Assembly: GCA_017458885.1 (NCBI GenBank)
Contig: JAFSZQ010000078.1
Span: forward strand, 1 to 7,099
Direction of reading: 5' to 3'
DNA: 7,099 bases
From: Oscillospiraceae bacterium
Lineage (GTDB): Bacteria > Bacillota > Clostridia > Oscillospirales > Oscillospiraceae
In this document: piece after piece, positions 1 to 5,840 of the stretch
How positions within the stretch are numbered: the stretch's first letter is position 1
Layout: every line of letters starts with the position of its first letter
Notes under the pieces: generated by a model
What the model was told of the DNA's origin: nothing
Seen by the model: only the letters and a program-made list of their open reading frames with translations
Database searches by the model: none
Position numbers and translations under genes: made by a program

Positions 1-1
1 C

Positions 2-2827
2 ATCTGCGACGTGGCGGAGGAGGTCATCGACTATCTCAATGCCCACGGCGAGAAGGTCGGCCTCGTCAAGGTCCGCCTGTATCGTCCGTTCAAGGCCGAG
101 CGCCTGATCGAGGCCATCCCCGCGAGCGCGAAGAAGATCGCCGTCCTCGACCGCACCAAGGAGCCCGGCGCGCAGGGCGAGCCGCTCTACCTCGACGTCG
201 TGACCGCGCTTGCCAACGCCGGCATCAACGACAAGACCGTTATCGGCGGCCGCTACGGCCTCGGCTCCAAGGACACCCCGCCGAGCAGCGTGTTTGCTGT
301 CTATGACGAGCTGAAGAAGGACGCGCCGCGCCGCCAGTTCACCATCGGCATCACCGACGACGTGACCAACCTCTCGCTCCCCGAGGACAAGAACTGCCCG
401 AACACCGCGGCGGAGGGCACCATCGAGTGCAAGTTCTGGGGTCTCGGCGGCGACGGCACCGTCGGCGCGAACAAGAACTCCATCAAGATCATCGGCGACC
501 ACACCGACAAGTATGTGCAGGCGTACTTCCAGTACGACAGCAAAAAGACCGGCGGCGTGACGATCTCGCACCTGCGCTTCGGAGACAAGCCCATCCGCAG
601 CCCGTACTATATCAACAAGGCGGACTTCGTCGCCTGCCACAACCCCAGCTATATCACCAAGGGCTTCAAGATGGTGGACGACGTCAAGCCCGGCGGCATC
701 TTCCTCATCAACTGCCAGTGGGATTTTGACGAGCTCAACCACCACCTGCACGCCGACGCGAAGCGGTATATCGCGAAGAACCACATCCAGCTCTACACCA
801 TCAACGCCATCGACCTCGCCATCGAGATCGGTATGGGCAAGCGCAACAACACCATTTTGCAGTCCGCGTTCTTCTCGCTCGCCAAGGTCATGCCCGAGGC
901 GGAGGCGATCCAGTATATGAAGGACGCCGCGACGCACTCCTACCTCAAGAAGGGGCAGGACGTCGTCGATATGAACCACAAGGCGATCGACCTCGGCGCG
1001 ACCGCGTACCGGAAGATCGACGTGCCCGCCGACTGGGCGGACGCGCGGGACGAGGAGGACAAGACCGTGCTCGTCGGCCGCCCCGACCTCGTCAAGCAGG
1101 TCAAAGAGCTGCTCGGGCCCATCGACCGCATGGACGGCGACAGCCTGCCCGTCAGCGCGTTCATGGCGCACGCGGACGGCCAGTTCGAGCTGGGCGCGGC
1201 GGCGTACGAGAAGCGCGGCGTGGCGGTCAGCGTGCCGACGTGGGACCCCGACAAGTGCATCCAGTGCAACCAGTGCTCCTACGTCTGCCCGCACGCGACC
1301 ATCCGCCCCTACGCGCTCACGCCGGAGGAGGCGCAGAACGCCCCCGCGCAGATGAAGCGCGCCGACGTGAAGGCGGGCAAGGGCAAGGGCGTCTACCAGT
1401 TCGGCATCGCGATCTCCCCGCTCGACTGCATGGGCTGCGCGGTCTGCGTCGGCGCGTGCCCGACAAGCGCGCTCGCGATGGTCGCGCAGGAGAAGGAGCT
1501 GCCCCAGCAGGAGGTCTTCGACTACTGCGAGGCGAAGGTCGCCGACAAGCCCGATATGCAGGACAACACCGTCAAGGGCAGCCAGTTCCGCAAGCCGCTG
1601 CTCGAATTCTCCGGCTCCTGCGCCGGCTGCGCCGAGACGAGCTACGCCCGCCTTGTCACGCAGCTTTTCGGCGAGCGTATGTATATCACCAACGCCACCG
1701 GCTGCTCGTCCATCTGGGGCGGCCCGGGCGCGACCTCGCCGTACACCGTCAGCAAGAGCGGGCGCGGCCCCGCGTGGATCAACTCGCTGTTCGAGGACAA
1801 CGCCGAGCACGGTCTCGGTCTCTGGGTCGGTCAGGAAGCCATCCGCGACGAGCTCAAGGCGAAGACCGTCGAGCTGATCGCCCAGCCGCAGACGCGCCCC
1901 GCGCTCAAGGAAGCCGCGCAGAAGTGGCTTGACACGTTCGACGACGGCGCGGCGAACGAAGCGGCGACGGCGGACTATATCGCGGCGCTGGAGCAGAACA
2001 TCTCGCTCATCGACGAGACCATCGCGTTCATGGGCGGCGCGGCGAAGGACGTCTTGGGCGCGGACGCCGCGGCGGCGGGGCTCGCCCACGCCAAGGAGGT
2101 CAAGGCGAACGGCGGCAGGTTCTGCGACTGCTCCGCCTGCTCGCTGGCCGCGCAGATCCTCGACAAGAAGAACTACCTCGTCAAGAAGTCCGTGTGGATC
2201 TTCGGCGGCGACGGCTGGGCGTATGACATCGGCTTCGGCGGCGTGGATCACGTCCTCGCGCAGAACCGCGACGTGAACATCTTCGTCTTCGACACCGAGG
2301 TGTATTCCAACACGGGCGGGCAGGCGTCGAAGTCCTCCAACATCGGTCAGGTGGCGCAGTTTGCCGCCGCCGGCAAGGAGACGAAGAAGAAGAGCCTCGC
2401 CGAGATCGCCATGAGCTACGGCTACGTCTACGTCGCGCAGATCGCGATGGGCGCGAACCCCGCGCAGACCATCAAGGCGATCACCGAGGCGGAGGCGTAC
2501 CACGGCCCGTCGCTCATCATCGGCTACAGCCCGTGCGAGATGCACTCCATCAAGGGCGGCATGATGAACTGCCAGAAGGAGATGAAGAAGGCGGTCGAGT
2601 GCGGCTACTGGAACCTCTTCCGCTTCAACCCCGACGCGGAGCAGAAGTTCACGCTCGACAGCAAGGCGCCCGCGGGCGGCTACCGCGACTTCCTGCTCAA
2701 CGAGGCGCGCTACAGCCGCCTCACGCGCGAGTTCCCCGAGCGCAGCGAGGCGCTCTTCGAGCGCAACGAGGACGCGGCGAAGGAGCGGTACGAGCACCTG
2801 CAAAAGCTGGTGGAGATGTACAAGTGA
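2..2827 (+). CDS. nifJ: Pyruvate:ferredoxin (flavodoxin) oxidoreductase, 5'-truncated by window edge
   Basis: Cytoplasmic thiamine-diphosphate and iron-sulfur enzyme that oxidises pyruvate with CoA to acetyl-CoA and CO2, passing electrons to ferredoxin or flavodoxin. The open frame enters from the left edge (I-C-D-V...) and gives 941 residues before TGA; single-chain PFORs are usually near 1170-1200, so about 230-250 N-terminal residues are missing. The GTG at 11 is internal, not the start. Counting the codon at 2-4 as residue 1: end of domain II (about 1-100), gamma-type domain with GLGGDGTVGANKNS (147-160), a two-cluster ferredoxin domain with CxxCxxCxxxCP from 419 and again from 476, then the TPP domain. 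The TPP signature runs from GDGWAYDIG (about 736) to N770 in YSNTGGQ. Proximal-cluster cysteines fit C540, C543, C568 and C845. All catalytic motifs look intact. An extra CxCxxC lies at 708-713. Transcription should end at the hairpin just downstream. Family assignment is very secure. Confidence 0.97.
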   Translation: MCDVAEEVIDYLNAHGEKVGLVKVRLYRPFKAERLIEAIPASAKKIAVLDRTKEPGAQGEPLYLDVVTALANAGINDKTVIGGRYGLGSKDTPPSSVFAVYDELKKDAPRRQFTIGITDDVTNLSLPEDKNCPNTAAEGTIECKFWGLGGDGTVGANKNSIKIIGDHTDKYVQAYFQYDSKKTGGVTISHLRFGDKPIRSPYYINKADFVACHNPSYITKGFKMVDDVKPGGIFLINCQWDFDELNHHLHADAKRYIAKNHIQLYTINAIDLAIEIGMGKRNNTILQSAFFSLAKVMPEAEAIQYMKDAATHSYLKKGQDVVDMNHKAIDLGATAYRKIDVPADWADARDEEDKTVLVGRPDLVKQVKELLGPIDRMDGDSLPVSAFMAHADGQFELGAAAYEKRGVAVSVPTWDPDKCIQCNQCSYVCPHATIRPYALTPEEAQNAPAQMKRADVKAGKGKGVYQFGIAISPLDCMGCAVCVGACPTSALAMVAQEKELPQQEVFDYCEAKVADKPDMQDNTVKGSQFRKPLLEFSGSCAGCAETSYARLVTQLFGERMYITNATGCSSIWGGPGATSPYTVSKSGRGPAWINSLFEDNAEHGLGLWVGQEAIRDELKAKTVELIAQPQTRPALKEAAQKWLDTFDDGAANEAATADYIAALEQNISLIDETIAFMGGAAKDVLGADAAAAGLAHAKEVKANGGRFCDCSACSLAAQILDKKNYLVKKSVWIFGGDGWAYDIGFGGVDHVLAQNRDVNIFVFDTEVYSNTGGQASKSSNIGQVAQFAAAGKETKKKSLAEIAMSYGYVYVAQIAMGANPAQTIKAITEAEAYHGPSLIIGYSPCEMHSIKGGMMNCQKEMKKAVECGYWNLFRFNPDAEQKFTLDSKAPAGGYRDFLLNEARYSRLTREFPERSEALFERNEDAAKERYEHLQKLVEMYK

Positions 2828-2837
2828 TTCTTGCGGC

Positions 2838-2873
2838 AAAAAAGAAGGACGGCGTAAGCCGTCCTTCTTTTTT
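2838..2873. terminator. Bidirectional rho-independent terminator between nifJ and hicB
   Basis: A perfect 16-bp inverted repeat (arms 2838-2853 and 2858-2873) with a GTAA loop at 2854-2857. The arms start with six A and end with six T around a GC-rich core (GGACGGC/GCCGTCC). It begins 10 bp after the nifJ stop on plus and 18 bp after the hicB stop on minus. Because each strand reads a GC stem followed by a T-run, it should terminate both convergent units. Structure is seen directly; activity is inferred. Confidence 0.93.
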
Positions 2874-2891
2874 GTGTATCACCGATGGCGC

Positions 2892-3101
2892 TCACGCATA
2901 CCGCAGCCGCCCGCGCGGCGCCGGTATCTCGCGCCCAAGGGCTTTCGCGGTCTCGATCCACTCCGCGATCACGACCTCCGCGTTCCGCAGGGCGTCCATT
3001 CTGCTCTCGCCGTCCGCCATGCAGCCTGCCAGCTCCGGCACTTCGGCAATGAAGGCGTTGTCTTCCGCGCTCCAATATAAAATGATTTCATATTTACTCA
3101 T
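2892..3101 (-). CDS. hicB: HicB-family type II antitoxin, short form (69 aa)
   Basis: Likely antitoxin that binds and neutralises the neighbouring HicA. The 69-residue protein has the compact HicB/UPF0150 fold signature: a YEIILYW strand (4-10), an acidic turn, FIAEVPELAGC (17-27) and an A-D-G-x-S turn followed by a helix (DALRNAEVVIAEWIE, 36-50). It stops soon afterwards, with no room for the C-terminal helix-turn-helix or ribbon-helix-helix DNA-binding domain found in longer HicB proteins, so autoregulation by HicB alone is doubtful. The ATG at 3101-3099 is chosen because GGAGGT (complement of 3109-3114) sits 7 nt upstream; an in-frame TTG at 3116 lies upstream of that site and is rejected. 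It overlaps the end of hicA by 8 bp, indicating translational coupling. The gene is GC-rich like the host genes, unlike hicA. Confidence 0.86.
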   Translation of the reverse strand: MSKYEIILYWSAEDNAFIAEVPELAGCMADGESRMDALRNAEVVIAEWIETAKALGREIPAPRGRLRYA

Positions 3102-3354
3102 GGATCGCACCTCCAAGCTGATGGTTCAAAACGATTTGGCGTATCTGTTTTACCTGATAGGGTTTCGCTTTGCCGCCGCGCGGCTGCAGGTTGACGATCT
3201 CCTCCACGCCGTCCATAGTGTAGATAAAATGGTCGCCTTTTATGCGGCACTGAAAGCCCATGCGGTCAAGAACGAGCTGCAGGTCAGCGAAGGGAATATT
3301 CGAATCCTGTGTCCCGCTCAAAATCGACAAGAGCGATTTTTGATACTGACTCAC
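3094..3354 (-). CDS. hicA: HicA-family mRNA interferase toxin (86 aa)
   Basis: Probable translation-independent RNase toxin of a HicAB pair. The C-terminal part carries the HicA double-stranded-RNA-binding-like core: FADLQLVLDRMGF (22-34), the G-x-H element GDHFIY (40-45) with the candidate catalytic His42, then VNLQPRGGKAKPYQVKQIRQIV (54-75), which matches the strand and final helix of the family. The N-terminus is about 15-20 residues longer than minimal HicA proteins (near 60 aa). The frame is open further upstream to 3486, but GTG at 3354-3352 is preferred: GGGGGAGG lies about 7 nt before it, and the promoter at 3394-3422 would exclude the longer form. G+C in sampled blocks is about half (29/60 in 3121-3180; 30/60 in 3301-3360), well below neighbouring genes. 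It is the first gene of the pair and overlaps hicB by 8 bp. Confidence 0.85.
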   Translation of the reverse strand: MSQYQKSLLSILSGTQDSNIPFADLQLVLDRMGFQCRIKGDHFIYTMDGVEEIVNLQPRGGKAKPYQVKQIRQIVLNHQLGGAIHE

Positions 3355-3393
3355 AGCGCCGCCTCCCCCACTTACTTTAGCCTCTGCTTTTTT

Positions 3394-3422
3394 ATTATAG
3401 CGTACTTGCTTTGGCGGCGCAA
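3394..3422 (-). promoter_or_regulatory. Sigma-A-like promoter for hicAB
   Basis: On the minus strand the -10 is a perfect TATAAT (complement of 3394-3399), with a weak -35 TTGCGC (complement of 3417-3422) exactly 17 nt away. The predicted start near 3387 gives a leader of about 33 nt containing the hicA ribosome binding site. No other good promoter is visible for hicAB. Confidence 0.7.
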
Positions 3423-3423
3423 G
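3405..3423. repeat. Short inverted repeat in hicA promoter (CTTGC-N9-GCAAG)
   Basis: CTTGC at 3405-3409 and GCAAG at 3419-3423 form a 5-bp inverted pair lying in the spacer and -35 of the hicA promoter. Its half-site recurs in the longer inverted repeat at 3455-3479. It is short enough to be chance alone; the shared half-site and the position are why it is listed as a possible operator. Confidence 0.35.
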
Positions 3424-3454
3424 CCTCTTTTGTCCGGTCGGCGTCGCGGTAAAA

Positions 3455-3479
3455 TGCAAGGCGCGCTTTTTGCCTTGCA
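3455..3479. repeat. Inverted repeat overlapping apbE -35, candidate operator
   Basis: A perfect 8-bp inverted repeat: TGCAAGGC at 3455-3462 and GCCTTGCA at 3472-3479, separated by 9 nt. The right arm covers most of the apbE -35 hexamer (3475-3480), so a bound protein would block RNA polymerase. Read on minus, the hairpin is followed by TTTT, so a weak terminator is an alternative, but no gene upstream on that strand needs one. Confidence 0.5.
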
Positions 3480-3503
3480 AAAGCAACGCTGTGCCATTAT
3501 ACT
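3475..3503 (+). promoter_or_regulatory. Sigma-A-like promoter for apbE, predicting a leaderless transcript
   Basis: TTGCAA (3475-3480), 17-nt spacer, TATACT (3498-3503). The -10 ends only 6 nt before the apbE ATG at 3510, so a start 7 nt downstream of the -10 falls on the A of the ATG. No Shine-Dalgarno sequence precedes that ATG. The -35 is identical to that of the mreB promoter. Confidence 0.72.
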
Positions 3504-3509
3504 GTAGCT

Positions 3510-4544
3510 ATGAAAAAGGTTGTTTTTGCATTGTTGTTGATTGCCGGTCTGCTGCTCGCCGGCTGCGGCGCGCGCGCCGACGCGGCGGCGCATACCCGCA
3601 CCGTGCTCGCGATGGACACGGTGATGACCCTCACCGCCTACGGCGAGAACGCCGACGCCGCGCTCGCCGCGGCGGAGACGGAGATCCGGCGCCTTGACGC
3701 GCTGCTCGCGCGCGGCGAGCCGGAGAGCGCGGTCTACGCGCTCAACCACAACGGCTACCTCGACGCCGACTCCGGCGGCGAGGTGGAGGCGCTGCTGACC
3801 CTCGCGGCGGAGCTTGCCGACGCGACGGACGGCGCGTTCGACCCCACCGTGGCGCTGCTGCTGGAGCTGTGGGGCTTCGGCGGCGGGGCGGAGAAGCACC
3901 GCGTCCCCTCGCCGGAGGAGCTGGACGTCGCGCGCTCGTTCGTCGGCATGGGGCACGTCCACCGGAGCGCCGACGGGCAGAGCGTGACGCTGGACCTGCC
4001 CGCGCAGATCGACTTCGGCGGCGTCGCGAAGGGATTTACCGGCGCGCGCGCAATAGAGATACTGCGCGAGCGGGGCGTGACGGGCGCGACGCTCGACCTC
4101 GGCGGCGACGTGGCGCTGCTCGGCGCGAAGCCCGACGGCAGCGCGTGGCGCGTCGCGGTCAGAGACCCCGCGGACGGCGAGGCGTATCTCGGCGTGCTGG
4201 AGACGGCGGGGGATGTGTTCGTGATGACCTCCGGCGTCTACGAGCGGTATTTTGAGGAAAACGGCGTCCGCTACCACCACATTCTCGACCCCAAGACGGG
4301 CCGCCCCGCCGACAGCGGGCTGGTCAGCGCGACGGTCGTCTGCGCCGACGGCGCGTGGGCGGACGCGCTGGCGACGGCGTGCTGCGTCCTCGGCGAGGAC
4401 GGCGCGCTTGCCCTGCGCGCGCATCTCGCGGACACGACGCCGTTCGACCTCATTCTGGTCACGGACGACGCGCGCGTGCGCTGCACGACGGAGGCGTTCG
4501 CGCCCGAGACGGGGAACGGGTATACATACGAGTTGATCGGTTGA
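3510..4544 (+). CDS. apbE: FAD:protein FMN transferase (ApbE family), lipoprotein
   Basis: Transfers FMN from FAD onto Ser/Thr of target flavoproteins, acting on the outer face of the cytoplasmic membrane. The 344-aa product starts with a lipoprotein signal: MKK, a hydrophobic run (5-16) and lipobox LAGC with acceptor Cys19. The ApbE fold follows: AMDTVMTLTAYG (34-45), GAFDPTV (108-114), DFGGVAKGFTGAR (168-180), LDLGGD (195-200), HHILDPKTGRPA (256-267) and the metal-site segment ADALATA (284-290), with D285 and T289 as likely Mg ligands. Length fits the family. The ATG is fixed by the signal peptide, since the next Met is beyond the lipobox, but it has no ribosome binding site and may be read leaderless. 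It heads the operon; the AAA+ gene follows after 14 bp. No recognisable flavinylation substrate (FMN-binding or RnfG/NqrC-like) is in the window, so its target lies elsewhere. Confidence 0.95.
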   Translation: MKKVVFALLLIAGLLLAGCGARADAAAHTRTVLAMDTVMTLTAYGENADAALAAAETEIRRLDALLARGEPESAVYALNHNGYLDADSGGEVEALLTLAAELADATDGAFDPTVALLLELWGFGGGAEKHRVPSPEELDVARSFVGMGHVHRSADGQSVTLDLPAQIDFGGVAKGFTGARAIEILRERGVTGATLDLGGDVALLGAKPDGSAWRVAVRDPADGEAYLGVLETAGDVFVMTSGVYERYFEENGVRYHHILDPKTGRPADSGLVSATVVCADGAWADALATACCVLGEDGALALRAHLADTTPFDLILVTDDARVRCTTEAFAPETGNGYTYELIG

Positions 4545-4558
4545 ACGAGGGGAAGACG

Positions 4559-5617
4559 ATGGACAAAAAAGACGAGATCATTTTGCAGCAGCTCGAGGTC
4601 ATCCGCAGTATGTCGGAGGGCGGCCTGCGGCGGATGGGCGACGATTTCTGGGGCGCGCCCAAGGCGGCGGCGAAGAACGAAAGCAAAACGCCCCCGACCG
4701 CGGCGAGCAGCGGCGAGGGCGGCGGGAAGCAGGAAGAGGAGCCGCTCCCGCCGGAGGACATGAACGACCTCAAGGCGGAGCTGGACGGCTACATCGGGCT
4801 CGCCGAGGTCAAGCGCGAGGTCGGCAGCCTCATCAACATGGCGACGGTCTTTCAGCGCCGCCGCGACGCGGGGCTGCCGACGACGGATTTCTCGCTGCAC
4901 ATGGTGTTCACGGGCAACCCGGGCACGGGCAAGACGATGATCGCGCGGCTCATGGCGCGCGTCTACCGTGCGCTCGGCATCCTCTCGAAGGGGCAGCTCG
5001 TCGAGGTCGACCGCAGCGCGCTGGTCGCGGGCTACGTCGGGCAGACCGCAATCAAAACGCAGCAGCAGCTCCAAAAGGCGCTCGGCGGCGTGCTGTTCAT
5101 CGACGAGGCGTACGCGCTCAACGGCAGGAGCGACAACGACTTCGGGCAGGAGGCGATCGACACGATCCTCAAGGCGATGGAGGATCACCGCGACGACCTC
5201 GTGGTCATCGTCGCGGGCTACGACGAGCTGATGGAGCGGTTCATCCACTCGAACCCGGGGCTGGAGTCGCGCTTCAACCGCTACCTGCACTTCGACGACT
5301 ACTCCACCGACGAGATGGTGGACATCTTCAAGCTGCAATGCAAAAAGGGCAGCTACACGCTCGCGGACGGCACGGAGGCGGAGGTGCGCGAGTTCATCGA
5401 CGCGGCGAACGACGCGGGCGGCGTCGCGTTCGGCAACGCCCGCGGCGTGCGCAACCTGTTCGAGCAGATCCTGACCGAGCAGGCGAACCGCCTCGCGGCG
5501 ATGGACGAGTTCACGAAGGAAGACCTCATGACCATCCTGCCCGAGGACGTGTGGAAGGCGAGGGGCATGGACTACGACATCGAAAATAGGTCGTCTTGCC
5601 ATAATATCCACGGGTGA
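4559..5617 (+). CDS. SpoVK/CbbX-like AAA+ ATPase
   Basis: A 352-aa ATPase of the CbxX/CfqX (CbbX/SpoVK) AAA+ group, which form hexameric remodelling motors. Elements in order: a charged N-terminal helix (1-28), a low-complexity linker rich in A, G, E, K and P (33-66), Walker A GNPGTGKT (119-126), a pore-loop-like GYVGQT (158-163), Walker B VLFIDEAY (178-185), sensor 1 VIVAGY (216-221), arginine-finger segment NPGLESRFNR (232-241) and a sensor-2 region FGNARGVRNL (291-300). All ATPase motifs are intact, so it should be active. The start at 4559 follows GAGGGGA (4547-4553) at good spacing; the frame stays open upstream inside apbE, but that part has no family similarity. The last ten residues (ENRSSCHNIHG region) are encoded by unusually A+T-rich DNA. 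No Rubisco genes are nearby, so Rubisco activase is unlikely; SpoVK in Bacillus is sporulation-linked. The substrate here is unknown. Confidence 0.9.
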   Translation: MDKKDEIILQQLEVIRSMSEGGLRRMGDDFWGAPKAAAKNESKTPPTAASSGEGGGKQEEEPLPPEDMNDLKAELDGYIGLAEVKREVGSLINMATVFQRRRDAGLPTTDFSLHMVFTGNPGTGKTMIARLMARVYRALGILSKGQLVEVDRSALVAGYVGQTAIKTQQQLQKALGGVLFIDEAYALNGRSDNDFGQEAIDTILKAMEDHRDDLVVIVAGYDELMERFIHSNPGLESRFNRYLHFDDYSTDEMVDIFKLQCKKGSYTLADGTEAEVREFIDAANDAGGVAFGNARGVRNLFEQILTEQANRLAAMDEFTKEDLMTILPEDVWKARGMDYDIENRSSCHNIHG

Positions 5618-5621
5618 TGAC

Positions 5622-5840
5622 ATGAGCAAGATGAAGGAGCTGCGCAAGGCGCTCGGCTATACGCAGATCAAGATGCAGATGCTGACCGGCATCGACCAGA
5701 GCGATTATTCCAAGCTGGAGCTTGGCAAACGCAACATGAGCTTCGAGCAGTGCCGCCAGATCGCCGTCGCGCTCAAGACGAGCATGGACTACCTCGCCGA
5801 CCTGACGGACGACCCGAAGCCGTATCCGCGCAGACGATGA
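5622..5840 (+). CDS. Small XRE-family helix-turn-helix regulator (72 aa)
   Basis: Single-domain Cro/C1-type DNA-binding protein, probably a dimeric transcriptional regulator. It starts MSKMKELRKALGYTQ; the helix-turn-helix covers roughly residues 15-37, with Q26-S27-D28-Y29-S30 in the recognition helix and the usual K-L-E-L-G-K-R turn. It ends with DYLADLTDDPKP (56-67), a common tail of short XRE proteins. There is no extra sensor domain. The gene begins 4 bp after the AAA+ stop, with GGGTGA (5612-5617) as a weak ribosome binding site overlapping that stop, and its own stop overlaps the comF ATG, so it is coupled on both sides. Its target is unknown; the inverted half-sites upstream of apbE are one candidate. 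No toxin partner is adjacent. Confidence 0.88.
   Translation: MSKMKELRKALGYTQIKMQMLTGIDQSDYSKLELGKRNMSFEQCRQIAVALKTSMDYLADLTDDPKPYPRRR

Noticed and set aside
11..13. GTG as start of nifJ
   Set aside because: Coding similarity continues upstream to the window edge (I-C-D before it), no ribosome binding site, and the protein would lack the N-terminal PFOR domain.
3102..3116. HicB starting at the TTG at 3116
   Set aside because: It lies upstream of the GGAGGT that correctly spaces the ATG at 3101.
3355..3486. N-terminally extended HicA starting at 3486
   Set aside because: The extension has no family similarity, contains the likely hicA promoter, and the GTG at 3354 has a strong ribosome binding site.
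2533..3507. Plus-strand open frame (324 codons) running from nifJ through the hicAB region
   Set aside because: Crosses the terminator, is out of frame with nifJ and antisense to hicA and hicB, and has no family resemblance.
4659..4760. Low-complexity stretch in the AAA+ gene as a repeat or recombination site
   Set aside because: No exact repeated unit; it is a normal flexible linker in the protein.
4271..5647. Long antisense open frame (458 codons) opposite apbE and the AAA+ gene
   Set aside because: A typical high-GC shadow frame: arginine- and alanine-rich low-quality sequence, no recognisable domain, fully opposite two well-identified genes.
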